NCBI RefSeq assembly: GCF_000006565.2
Contig: NC_031474.1
Span: 2,143,662 to 2,207,661, forward strand
Length of the DNA stretch: 64,000 nt
Direction of reading: 5' to 3'
Source of the DNA: Toxoplasma gondii ME49
Taxonomy: Eukaryota; Apicomplexa; Conoidasida; Eucoccidiorida; Sarcocystidae
The position numbers were made by a program, and so were the translations under genes. Under the pieces are notes generated by a model. That model did not search any database. It had not been told where the DNA came from and was given only the letters and a program-made list of their open reading frames with translations. Shown here piece by piece: positions 1 through 12,415 of the stretch. Positions within the stretch are counted from its first letter, which is position 1; every line of letters starts with the position of its first letter.

Positions 1-179
1 TGTAGAAGGAAACATGTGATTGTCAAGGTAGGTATGTATGTATATGTATGCGTGCTTCCAATGCAGATGTTGAGTCCCATCCCTGGGAGCGGAAGGCATC
101 TGTTGCAGCGGACGCTACAAAACGTCTGGTGTACGGTAATCAGCGGCCATGATTATCGCTGACCCCACATGGAATTTAC

Positions 180-3100
180 CTCCATAGCAGCGCATTTTTG
201 ACGATGTGTCCCTTCAATATCATCAATCTTTGCCGCGTGGTCCTCGTTAAGCTTTTTGACCTCCTCATTGTAGCGGTTTTCTCGTGATCGCATCTCTGTG
301 CGGATATTTTTCACCGTTGCGTCCAGAGAAACCACTTCGCTCTGAAGGTTTTCGACAGTCCTTTTCCTCTCCTCCGACTCCTGATCAGACGACGAATGTC
401 GAAGTGAAGATGCAGATGGGTGAGCGGAAGAAAAAAGTGGGGGGGCAATCTGGTAGTCGAAATCAAGCCCGCTCCTCGGTCAACTAATCCAACAGAGAGG
501 CTTCCAGCCAGGATATACTGCCTAGTCAAAACGGTTACGAATCCGAGAAATGATCAAAGGTTGACTCTGTTCCGCGTGACTGTTGCAGTTGGCATCGTTG
601 TGGGGCATTTTTGTAGATATTCAATATGTACAGTAGGAAGCCTTTACCCATTATCCGAACCAAATACCTACATGTGTACTCGGGTATCATATTATGGATC
701 AAGTCTACGTATCACTATTGACGTATATGTTCAGACACCGGGTGATGGTTGTATTTAGGTAGAGAAGGCGTGACAACAGGTGACCGCAATCGTTTCCCCG
801 TTGTCGTACTTTTTTGCTTTGTTCACATTGCTCAAGGAGCTCTTTCTTTGTTGACTCAAATCGCTCGGCATTTTCTCGAATCTGAGCCTCTATCGCCATT
901 ATTTGCTGTTTCATGTCCGACTTCATTCTTTCCCGCTCCTCTGCGTGCGCAGCACTCGCGGCTTCCAGCTGCTTTTTCAAAGCCTGTGCGCGGTACTCTG
1001 TCTGCACCACCAGAAAACATGCAGATGTAGAAAAGGTTAGCTGTGACTGACACTTGACCTCGATGGTTACGCCCGATGTTTTGACATCGAGGCTCTTCAT
1101 TCCCACCACGTACGAAGGAAACGCACAAAGGGTTTCGAACAGGGAGGACACCTGCATGCACACACCGCTTTTACGTACGTCTGTTGGTCTGATACAACGT
1201 TCGAGTTCAGGGATACTTCCTCACGTGAATTCCCTAAGCGTAATGGAAACACGGTTGTGCAATGTGTGGACGCTGCAAAGATCTCGGATCCCTAGAAGCA
1301 CGTTTTGTCAGTTGCTTGGAAATGCACGCTCACATGTGAGACTTGAACCAGAGCGCTGAAAGCCTGTGCGAGTTTTCAACCAGTCAAGCAATGGAAGACT
1401 AGTGAGTGCGTTAAAGCTTTTGAGTTCAGTTTCTCGTGTTCTGAGAAACAAAGAACACCTTGCAGGAGAGGTTAGAAATTTCGACACAACCAGAAAGCAG
1501 GCTCCAAGTGTTGTAAGCCCCGCCAGGATCATGGCCTCCCTATGCATGAAAAAGCAAACCAACGCTCGTCTATTTTGGAACGGGACACTTACTCACCAAA
1601 ACTGATTCTATCGTTTCTTTAACTTGCGACAGAAACGCTGTCTTCTGTTGTAGCGTTTGTCTCTTCAATCATACCTGGGCATCGCACTTCTGTTTGAGTT
1701 CAGACAACTGCTGCTGAGTTTGCTTGTGCAGCGCCAGTTTCACCTCGTCCAACTCTGACCGATGATCTCTCTTCAATTTTTCGATGTTTTCAACATGTTT
1801 CTTCTCCGCGATTTCTAGTGTCTTCTGTGCCCTCAGCAACTCTTCAGCATTTCCTTCTCGTAGATTTTCGAGGTCTCTCCTCCACTGCTGCTTCTCGTAA
1901 AAATGAGATTCCCTCACTTTTTCCAATTTCGCTTCACTTTCTTTTTCCTGACAAGGGCGAGAAGAGTATGGCAGGAAACAAAGGACATTTGTTCCGGTTT
2001 TCCGTATTTCGTAATGACAAGAGAAACTTCTATTTACGCCGTCGAGCGAAGAAGCAAAGAAAAACATGCGGATAACTCCTGAAATGTCGCGTGCGCGAAC
2101 CTGCTCCTAGCCCGACAGGAGATGTAGAGGAGCACACAGCCGGTAGGATGCAGGACCAAGCTCACAAGTGCTGTTTGTGGATGTGGCTTGCAGTTGTATT
2201 TCCTATACCATGCTTACCGTCAAACAAAGTGCCTGGATACACACAACCAAATACTGAGATGAAAACGAATCACGTGAATGCTCTAAGGCTGTTCGTCGGC
2301 TCACAAGTTTTTCCTTTTCCTCTTTCAGGTCTCGAACTTTGACAACGAGAGTAGTTGCACGCTCATCGATCTCTTCCATCCGGCTCTTCATGTTTGCAGC
2401 CTCCTTCCGCAAATTCTGCTCTCTCTCCCAGGCTTCGGCTGCCTCCCGTTTGCTCGCTTTCTGACATTCCTGCAGGATGATCTCGATCTGTTTCCTTTGT
2501 TCTTTCAGTTCCAGGATGGTTACGCGAAGGTTTTGCACCTCTTCTTCATGATCCTGCAGAAGGTGGAATATGAAGGCTCCCAATAAAATAGTCTGAAGCA
2601 TCACCTCTTGACCCGCGTTTTATATTTTTACCAGCACATAAATTGACTTGTGCAGACATACTGACAGAAAACAGTTCATAGGCATATGCACCCTGTTCAA
2701 CAGATCGAACGTATGAGGAAATATATAGAACCCACTACGATAAATTCTTCTAGCGACGTCCCGGGGTATTTGCGTACATGTAGAATATTTTTCATTTCTG
2801 TTTGTTTCAAGCTCAACTGGAAACTCAGTTCATCTTTCGCCTGGCAGGTTTTCTCCATATCGCCTTGAAGCTGAGATAGGGTGCTCTGCATCTGTGCGAG
2901 AGCCTCGTCTTTTGACGTGTCTGCGAGCCTTGTCTCCTGGTCCTCAACCCTCCTGAGATCCACGGGAGCGTGAGAGGTACACCGGCCCGAAGTAACCGTT
3001 CCACTTTTAGAAACCGAATCCATTTCTGATGAAGGTTTGCGTACTGTTTTAATCATCAAGCGTCCCGGGAAGCCAGTCGAAAGCCTGTCACACTGAGCGC

Positions 3101-6100
3101 TGGCGGAGTGAGCTCGATTGACCTTGGCTCAATGCACGTCAGTTAGGTTATGCTGCATAGACTAGCCTGCCGACGATTCTCCTGGCGCAGCCTTTTCTAG
3201 ACGAGAGATAATGTCGCACTCGCCGTCCTTCACTATCTGAAACCCACTTTACCTTTGAAGAGTGGATATCTGTTCTTCCATTTGGCGAATTTCCTCCTTG
3301 TGTTGCGAGCGTTGCAACATAAACTGCATGGGTAAGAGAGAGATATTGAAACATGGCGGAGCTCTCCAGGCCACAACGGGCACTTGCCACTGCCAGATAC
3401 TCGGGTTTAGCGTAGACCACTGCTGTTTCTATCACATCGCGTTCCCGTGGACTACTAAAAGCTCGCACGATTCGACTTTGGACCACGAGCAGGTGTCCTG
3501 ATTAGAGAGGACAACAGCTTCTGATCATTGCGACTTACCGACTCAAGGGCCTTGTTCTGAGTATCCTTCAGCTCTGCCTTTTCCAAATGGTACGCCCTGG
3601 CCTATTGTATACGCAGAAAACATGCACCGGCGCAAACGATTACTACCGCCTCCAAAAGAGCAATTATACACGAAAGCGCTCTCCCTTGCTATCTCCTCCC
3701 CCGTCCTTGCGGGACTGGTGTCGTGTGCAGGCGGTATTCTGGCATTTCAACCCTCCCGATCTCATGCGTTCATGCCTCTGTATGTGCAACGACTACATGC
3801 GACACTGCTACTTCAAGTCTGAATCTCCGAGGATTTCTGTGGTGCTCAACACTGATATACTTGCGCACCCCTGGCGTTTCCTAACACGGCGTATGATTCC
3901 ATTTATACAAAGGAACACTTTACCTCGTAAAAACAAAGTGGTCCCTTCTCTTCAACAGCTCCCTTCCGACAATAAATGTGTATACGTGTCAGGTACTTGT
4001 AGAATTCTCTGTGTCTTCATGAGGCACGCAAGTTCGTATCTACGCCTTTTTACAAATACGAATTTTATTCTACAAGTGGCAGTCACGTCCTGATGAACTG
4101 ACCGTTTCATCCATCTCGTGTTGCAGCACTCTGCAGCGCTCCTCAACCTTCTGCAGTTCTTCTTCTTTTCGCACTCTCTGAATGACGAAAAGGGGCAGAC
4201 CTCTTGCCACCGATAGTTCTAGCACATTTTATGAATGAGGACAGTGTACTCTGATTCCAAAGGCGAATAACGCAGACTGCAAGGAGCCTTTCCCAGAAAC
4301 ACCTGGAGCTCGATATCCTTGTCGGATTCAATGCACACCTGGCTGTTCAAATCGAAATATGCCGCGCACTCCTGTATCAGCTCGAGCACGAAGTTCCTTT
4401 GGATCGCAAGTTCGGAAGCAAAGACATCCCGTCTCCAATCAATCTGGTCACATGCTGACAGTGACTGGGTTTACACTGCAGAGGAGTTTCAGTGCCCACC
4501 TTCAGCTCAACATCCGCGTACAACTCCTTCAATTTGTCCATTTGTTCGAGATCCATCTTTAACCGGTCCATTTCCTCTGTCAGCCGGGGTACTGTCTCTT
4601 TCTCCAATTGGTCACGCTGACGCTTGAGAGAAAGCAGCTCCTCTAAGGGGCAGGACACAAAGACTCTTGTGTCAGTGTTGGGTCTTGACATCCCTTTATC
4701 ACAAGATGGAGAAACGGTCTCCTAGAACGCAAACGTGTCGAACCAAGTCTTCAAAAATGGCTCCCCTCGCGAAATTCTCACAACACCTAGAGATGCACCT
4801 GTTTCGCTCTGTTTCCAGAAGATAGAAAGTCCATCTTGCTCTGTCTTTCCAATTAAGGTGATATTTGGACACTTATGTTTGCTTAAGGGTAAGACTTGTC
4901 ACTCTACCTCTGTAGTGACAGAATGTAATGCGCATATCTGTATAATTACACCTACGTCTGTAGAAGGATAAAGGAATACTTATGCATGGATACATACTGC
5001 ATATACGTCTGAAAACTTAGCATTAAGCATTGGGATAAAAAATCGGTCGTAGGTCTCAATCTATTTCCCTTCCTCGTTTTTGCAGAAGAGACAAAGGGAA
5101 CAGAATCTGACCGATGCCACTTTTGTTTTCCTGTAGAGCTTTCTTCTCGGCTGCTTCAGACTGAACCAACTTCGCCTTCAGTTGCTCAATTTCTTGTTCG
5201 TAAATCACTATCCGTTTTTGCATTTCAGAGATTAGTTCCGTCCCACGGAGGTGAATCTCTTTGTCCCGTTCCGCGATTCTGTCCCCGAGCATTGTGATCT
5301 TTTCCTCGCTCTCCTTCAGCGCCATTTCCACTTTGCTCTTTTCGTCGGCGACCGCGTGGCTGGAGCGCTAATTGAGAAATTATCGGAAACGGACACACAC
5401 ACTCGCAATCGTTTTTCTTGACCAGCTCAGGTGGGAAAAGGGACCTGCCTGTGGAGATTGCGAGCTGTCAGGCGAATCTAAATCTAGATCCGAAATATTA
5501 GGGATCGAAGTACACGCGTAGCCACACATAAGTAAATTCATAAAGAGGTGCTAACGCAGATTACTTGTCTAGATATCTGCACAGATCTGCGTCCACATAC
5601 ATCATAATGAGGATGCACATACAAAGGAGCGGATGTAAACGGCTTGTCTCTCAGGGTTTTCTTGAGACACGCACTCTATTCAGAAACCGACAAGGGCGCG
5701 TGCTGTGTGTATACATAAGAGCCTTACTTCGGTTGCTTGCAAAGTTTGCTTCAGCTCTTCGATTTCCTGGTTTTTCAGCCCAAGAGCTTCGGTTAAGGAT
5801 TTGGCACTGAGTTGCAGCTCGTTAATCCTGAAAGCGAGTGCATGTCATCCGAGCAGAGAAAATAAGACGTGTTGTTTTTGTCTGTTGTAAACAGGAGCGT
5901 TAATCTTTCGCCCAGACAACAGAATATATGTATTCCAGGGGCACGTACGTATAATATAGAAACTCTCGTGCAGCATATCAACTCCCAGAAAAGACCGTAA
6001 TTCAGAAACTATATCACAGAATGCTTTGGGGAAGCGTGGCGAGAGGCTACCGGAGACACGGATAAGGAACCCTGGTCCGTGAATTTCACCTTTGGGACGT

Positions 6101-8393
6101 ATTCTCTGTTTGACAAGAGGGAAGCAACCATCTCATTTGACGTAACCCAGTTCTCTTCTAGCTTATGTCCACTTTCTGGATTGGATTCCTGCTGTAAAAC
6201 CGGGGTATGGCTACGACGATAAACACTATCTCGAAACGTCCGTAACTGCGCGAATATATTTGAAAGGGGGGGGGATTTGATTCAGCTTTTGTTGCGTACG
6301 ACTTCCTGACAAAGAAATTACGACCTATGGAAACCCATACACCAGACATTTGCAGATTTCTACTTAAAATACAGATAAACGTCCTCCAATACCACGAGGC
6401 GTCACATTTCCCACTGATGCGCATCACATCCTCGGGCTGACTCACATTTGTTCATATTTTTCACTCGTTTCTTTTGCTGCCTGCTTCAGATCGTCGTTGT
6501 GTTTATTCGAAAGTTGAAGGGCATTTTCCAGCGCAGTGAGTTTTGCCTGGGCGACCTCGAGAGCTCTGCATCTTCTCTCAGATTCGATTTGTGTGTGGTC
6601 GAGGAGACTCTTTGTTGCATTGAAGTCTGTTTCGACCTGACATTTCTCTTCTCGTAACCGGTCGATATGCTGCGCAAGTTCAAGCACAGACGAGTCAGGG
6701 CCAGCGTTCGCCAGTCGTTGATGCATGACAGGCGTCACATGCTTGCAGATGGCAAGTGTGCGGTTGCCTCCCAACGCGTTTATGTTTTACAACCAATGCC
6801 ACTGATGGTACACACTGACAGCCCAGCTCCGGAAATTAGACTGACCTCTTGTTGCCGTCGGACTTCCTCTTGTAGATTCTTCTCATATTCCCTGTTCTGG
6901 TGAAGATCCAAAAACTTCTCTTTGTTTTCGTTTAGAGTTCCCAAGGCTTGCTTTAGCTGCGACGTCCAACGTCTCGCTTCTTCCGTCGCCTCGCATACTT
7001 CCTCTGGAAGACATACGCGTCAGAGCACGACTTCTCCAACTTCTAGTTCTCTGTTCCTTTCGTTTCAAAGCGGTATGCAAAAACTGTGACGGTGACGCTT
7101 GAACACAACTGAAGACCACGTTAATGGTGGGAGGTTCACTAGAGCTTGACACAAGGGTGAGAGGGGTAAAAACTAAATGTTTCAGGCTTTACCTCCAGCA
7201 CCTCTTGTCAGACAGGCAGTATTCCACATTCACTGTGATGTACTACAAAGTGGTGCCGCAGTTCTTTGTTTAGGGTACTTTGGTCTTTCCATGTTTTCTG
7301 AGAGTTGAGGGATACGCTGTCTCGTGTCCTGGAAAATGACTCTTCGGCGGTTTTTCGGCGCCCTACGAAACGTCTTCACGAAAGAGGAGCGTGTCGCTCT
7401 GTACTATTTACCTGAGAACAGGCGTGCTCGAGCGGTGTATTCCTCTTTGCATTTCGTGACATCCTCTAGGCACTGCCGATGATAATTTTGGGCATCAGCA
7501 ACCATGTTTTCCTTTGCGCCTTGTAGCTGCTCGAGTACTTCTTCAAGTTCCTAACGAAAACACTCGCCATAAAAAAGACATGCTTTCAAACTGAATAACA
7601 GGAACATGTAATGAAAAAGAAAGTAACGCCATGTTTCCGACGTTAGCAATTGAACTGCGCAGTGTTCGTATTTATGAACGCTCATGTTATATGGGCTTTT
7701 AGCAGCTTCGCGTCGACAGCAGATAGGCTCTCGTGCAGCCTCGAGCAATGTAATGCCTGGTGACCGATGATTATTGCCTCAAGTCACGTAGCTTCTCATT
7801 TATGCGCTGCTGTAGTGGACTAATGACCCATCTATCAACCGTGGGTTATTTGTCGCTAGTGGTCATTTTACGCTTCTTTCTGAATTTATGAGCTCTAGCA
7901 AGGCGTTCGTTGGTGTTGGCATCATCAATCGCGGCGTACACTCGGCTCTTCTGGCAGGAAATGTCGCGGCCTTCGGCAGCTACACCGCAGATGTACGAAT
8001 CCACGAACTGCGAGCAGGTGCTACAACAGTGGATCCACCTAGACACTTCCTGGACAATCGGGTGTGGACTAGAGAACCTGAACAGCGACGGAGTAGTCTT
8101 GCTCTGCCTGCGCGACTGCCTTTTAAAGAAACATATACAGCCTTTCTCGGAGTGTATAATACTGACACCTTTTCAGAGATCTGGTTTTTTCGATGCTCCT
8201 CGAAGGCTTCAACGCACGAATGAAGCTTTTGATTCACGTCAGACACAATGCACTCCACCTCCCTCTCGTAGGCCTCGGAGATGGCCTTGATGTATGCATC
8301 ATGTTCTTCATGTTTCACATTGAGATGAAAAATAACTTTCGTTAGTTGGGCCACTTTTCGGCTCAGCTTGTGCTGCAATTCTGCTGTCTCCAT
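180..8393 (-). CDS. FAM184-family coiled-coil protein, 16 exons, 3' end beyond the window
   Basis: Exons in transcript order: 8169-8393, 7412-7550, 6846-7003, 6446-6741, 5728-5827, 5112-5367, 4500-4642, 4303-4464, 4103-4177, 3539-3601, 3253-3323, 2778-2952, 2305-2553, 1675-1947, 810-1001 and 180-380. All junctions keep frame and give 926 codons. The last exon ends at a GTAAAT donor, so the gene continues to the left. The first exon matches the start of animal FAM184A/B: LSRKVAQLTKVIFHLNVKHE here against MSKKIAQLTKVIYALNTKND in the family. Nearly everything after it is heptad-type, rich in Glu, Lys, Gln and Leu, with no signal peptide or membrane segment. The ATG at 8393 has a purine at -3 and G at +4. 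FAM184 proteins have no enzymatic domain, and a cytoskeletal or centrosomal scaffold role is only inference. The least certain boundaries are the 4464/4500 junction, the 6741 acceptor and the 5112 donor (5121 also fits). Confidence 0.8.
4465..4499 (-). other. Candidate 35-nt micro-intron (or local indel) in the FAM184-like gene
   Basis: On the minus strand an exon ending in VELK meets GTGGGC, and coding-like sequence resumes after an AAACCCAG acceptor only 35 nt later (continuing DQIDWRRDVFASEL). Reading straight through shifts frame and reaches a stop within about 35 codons. Removing 35 nt restores a long helical frame in the correct phase on both sides. A GT-AG intron this short would be unusual for coccidia, so an assembly indel is the main alternative. 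Confidence 0.4.
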
Positions 8394-10136
8394 CGTAGGA
8401 ACTGCCCATCTGTCTTGTTCGCTGGTATGCCAACGCCTTTCGATCAGCTCTACACAGGTATTCCAAGAACGGATGAGGTACAGAGACAAGAAAATGGGAT
8501 CTACTATTGGCTAGTAGATTGAGATCCACCAAACAGGAGTCTGCACATGCATACGAACATACGTCTTCCCCGCATCCCCAGACAGGTTCAGGTCATACAA
8601 AAGTGAAAGATCTGTGTATATGTGCATGTAAATATGTATAATGTATATCGTAGATGTGTGCCGACTCTGCCTTCTTCATTGCCTTTCGCCTTCCGCGTTT
8701 TGAACAAGTTAAATCACTTATCACAATCCTGTAGCTTCTATTCGTTTAAAAGCGGAAAATAAAATCTACTGGGGAAACCTATCGGCCACCGCTCGAAATG
8801 CATGATATTCTGTATCAAGGGTGAGACCAAAGATTTCATGAGACACGCCTGCGTAGTCCGATATACCGAGACTCAGATGTTCAAACGAGAAGCATCCATT
8901 CCAACTGCGGGCAGTTCAACGAATTCGGGGGCTTTTCTGGAACGCCTGTACGATCTACAGAGATGCGCACGCGCACGCTCAGCGAAAGTATTCTTTTAGA
9001 CGGCACTGTCCTGCAGGTACACCCCAAAAATTCAAAATAATTCACTGAGAGGAACACTTTCATGTGACAGGAGATGACCACCATATCTGCGTTCCTAGTC
9101 CAGTGGCAGTGGAATGGAATCGGGCCTGTGCATCTTTTCTTACGCACAAGAGACCCCGAACTTCGTGGCCCGTGTGGGTAAAATTGCACACGCAACTTCG
9201 CGCATACCCGCGATTTTGGGCTTCGGCGGAACTGAAAAACGCAGCGTTATTTGCTGTCGGCGTTTAAGACCGAAAGTATTTGCATCCCGTTCGCATAGGC
9301 TGTATCATGGAACGGGATATGATGAAATTGGATTCCCGTGTGACGGCAGAGCGGCGGGTGATCTGACCTCTGCCAAATGGGTCAAGTCGTTTAAAGAAGC
9401 GAGGGTCTTTTCGAGCCTATTGCGTGTGTTTTGAAGAAAGTCAAAACTGAGCTCAAGCGTACTCGTACATGGACGTCTTACTTCTCGCGGCCACTTTACT
9501 AACCCGAATACCAAACAACCAGCAATCACGACACCCTTTTATTCGGTCTACACCCGAGTCAAAACAATTCACGTGAGGCAGCAACTAAGTTACGGACACG
9601 GACAGGAAATAGTCGGGAAGTAAGTGACGTTGTAAAACGTCTTGCATGAGATGGTCAGCCTACAGAGATGCGGCACGCAGTACCGTTGTTCAACTTGATC
9701 CCTGACACGTGAACTATCTGGAGACAACGATTGAGTGCCACTGTCCGCTTCCAACATTAGACTTGCTTATACCGAAATCCGCAGTAAGCTGGGATGAGCT
9801 CTTTCTCAGCAACGGCAGTACAACGAAAGGTGCGGTTACCGCCCTACAACTTAATCGATTAATAGTATACCGATGGCGACACCGTCTCGCACAGGCCGGT
9901 GCCCCTGTCCACCTGCTGCCGTTGTATTTCACAGTCAAGAGGGAAAAAAGTTGGTCTGACTTATGGCAAGATCAAAATACGATTACCTCAGTTTCACTCA
10001 TAGCGGTTCCAATTACCAAAATCACCTCACGCTGCAACGGCTTGCTTGGATATAAGCTTTCTTCGAAACTCCTGAGCAGGCTGCTCTACCTTCGTGGTGA
10101 GCCACGTGAAAAGGGACAACGACCCAGCACGCCGTT
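8394..10136. other. Intergenic: 5' flank of the FAM184-like gene and 3' flank of the secreted-protein gene
   Basis: No convincing gene. The longest open stretch (plus strand, 9709-10140, 143 codons) begins with GTG and contains no methionine codon, has no splice context I trust and matches nothing I recognise. The TATG/TATA-rich patch at 8615-8655 is simple sequence. Confidence 0.5.
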
Positions 10137-12415
10137 TTAGTGATGAGGCTTAGCCTGCACAGTAGTGCAGTTGCACGAAAGCTTCATGGTTCCGTCAGCC
10201 TTCGCCTGTTTTCCTGGTTTTGTCGTATTCAGATGCGCTGTCTCAGAAACAGCGTCCACGTCGCCCCTTTCTGCGGCTGCTTGTGATGCTGCCTCTGAAG
10301 CCGCCTGGTGGCTTTCTGGACTCGTAAATCTTGCAGCCAGTGCATTCCATCCTTCAGCAACCTTGTCTCCAGCGTAGTCTACAGCGTCACCAATTGCTGT
10401 ATTGGACATAAAGACTAGCCACAATTTTTTCAAATACCATTGCTCCCACTGCATATGCATAACGCTAGACAATTACATCTACCCTTTTATTCGCTGCTTC
10501 CTATCTATTCGATTATCACCTGGCCCAAACGCAGAAGTGCACTTGAACTCATACAGAAGCGCGCATACTAATATTCTGATGTTTCCTGTAGCAAGCCCCT
10601 TTCTCTCTGGCGCATAGCATCTGTGGCCCATGCAAGAACCATGCGGCTGATTCCATTCTAAAAGACAATCCGAGCATACGAATTTTCCTTTTCACCTCGC
10701 GTGCATACCTTCTCCCCAGCTTTTGCTCTCCGTGCTTGACTCCTTCCCATCTGAGATTTTCTTGTGCGCTCCTCCAGCTGAGGGTACAAAACTCATAGCA
10801 GTTCTTTGCTGTTAAAACTGTCGAACATATTTGAAGATGTAGCACTGTGCGTGGCGAGTGACCCGTGCTCACGACCAGAAGCTCCGCTACACGCACTGAC
10901 ATTTTTCAGTGCTCAGCCACCATCCTCAGGAACTACCACCTTACCCGCATGTTTTTTGTCTGGACGCAAATGCGCTACACAACACACACAACATATAAGT
11001 TGAAAGTTAATGACAAAGAGGGTACCAAAAACCAGAATCACACGGTTCACGGTTCTGTACAAACGGAAGGGCGGTAGCGGCTGAGAAGGCTGTTTCTTGC
11101 TTGAAGAAGTCCCTCGCTTACGACTCTTGACGTGCCCAATGAAGCTTTCCACGGAATGGTTGTCTTCTGAAGAGAATCCACAAGCACATGACAGGGTGGA
11201 GGACATGGTAGCAGTCTCGCACATGAGTTAGCGTACGACGCGCATATTCATTTGTGATATTCTGTATCTGGTGACACGTACTTTTGAATTTTTTCCACAA
11301 AGCAAGTGTCTGCTCGAGGTCCAGATGCTCCTGCTCTGAACAGAGAAACCAAGATGCAGCGAGGAATAGAAACATTCAAGAGAGGGTTGTTTTGGAAAGC
11401 CTGGAGTAGAAATCTGTGCGAAACAATGCTTTGATTAGCTAGACGTTCTCTCACCAGCAAAGGGTTTGATCCTTTCCTGCTCTTCTTCAGAAACTTTTAC
11501 GTCTGCATTAACATTAATCAGAGTGACAGTCGAAAAAAATTATCTCTGAAACTTGCGGAGCACACACCATGTTCAGCACAAAACTTCAGCGGTGGGGAAA
11601 ACACTGACGTACTTTTTGTCCCAAGAAGATTATCAAGGAAATCTTCAACTTGTGTCCCCCGCGCTGAGAACATGGATATGGAACGCAGTCAAAAGAACGT
11701 CGAACACGTCGTGCAGGCCACCGGGTAAACGAATATACCCGATCTGCTGTTTGCAACTAAACGGTGTACGAATTTGGGACTGACCTTGCTCCGCGTGCCA
11801 CCTTCCCAAGGTCTCCTCAGGGTTTAGCTGAGCTATTCCTGAGAGTAAACCAATATTACTCCAAATCGGGATTGAAGGTTTATGCAGTTATATAGGCAAG
11901 AGTCAAGGAACAGCGGATCTCCAACGTGAATACTCCACTTTACCAAGGGGGGCTTACGTACTTGCAGCCGCAGTGATTAAACTGTCACTGTCCTTCGCCG
12001 CATGCTCTGAAGAAAACATTACAGTGCAACGCAGCAACCTGTTCGTGAACTCACAGAGTATATATTCGACTATCAAATCGTATGTTAGAATGCGACGGCT
12101 TTTAATAGACGATTCCTCATATGCAGTGCCCCTCTACTCACTTCCACCTCCTGCTTGCTCGACAAATGAAGACATGTTTTCGTGCGCATCTTTCTTCGCA
12201 GATTCAGCAGAGTCGTATTTCCGGCCACTACTGAGAATTGTTTCCTCAGCGTTGCCCAATGTGTCGTTCGTGTCGTAGTCTGTGTAATCCTGCTCTGCCG
12301 TCCGAAAAGATCGAACTGCCTCCACCCCGTAGGGCCCTCTTCTCCCGACGGAGAGGGAAAGAGAAAGCATCATGGTAGCTATTGCTACACAAAGAAGCTG
12401 CTTCGGGAGAATCAT
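10137..12415 (-). CDS. Secreted 267-residue protein of seven exons, all introns phase 1
   Basis: Exons: 12142-12415, 11785-11838, 11455-11502, 11282-11335, 11122-11166, 10709-10777 and 10137-10396 (stop TAA at 10137-10139). They join without a frame break to 268 codons including the stop. All six introns are phase 1, so each internal exon (54, 48, 54, 45 and 69 nt) is symmetric and can be skipped or duplicated without loss of frame. The ATG at 12415 follows GTCGCAAAA, close to the coccidian start consensus. Another in-frame ATG lies 18 nt upstream at 12433. The N-terminus is a clear signal peptide (MILPKQLLCVAIATMMLSLS) followed by an acidic, Tyr/Asp-rich segment. There is no second membrane span. 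The C-terminal exon is Ala/Ser/Glu-rich with three late cysteines, and residues downstream of the signal peptide are mostly charged helix. I do not recognise the family. A dense-granule, rhoptry, cyst-wall or other secretory destination is possible but not shown. Confidence 0.72.

Noticed and set aside
1120..1160. tRNA-like B-box (GTTCGAAAC on the minus strand)
   Set aside because: No A-box or foldable acceptor stem nearby; it lies within an intron of the FAM184-like gene.
1153..1160. TGCATGCA palindrome in an intron of the FAM184-like gene
   Set aside because: The motif also occurs inside coding exons (for example near 15229), so an isolated intronic copy is not evidence of a promoter.
9709..10140. 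143-codon plus-strand open frame
   Set aside because: It starts with GTG, has no methionine codon anywhere, no recognisable family and no splice context. It ends next to the stop of a better-supported minus-strand gene.
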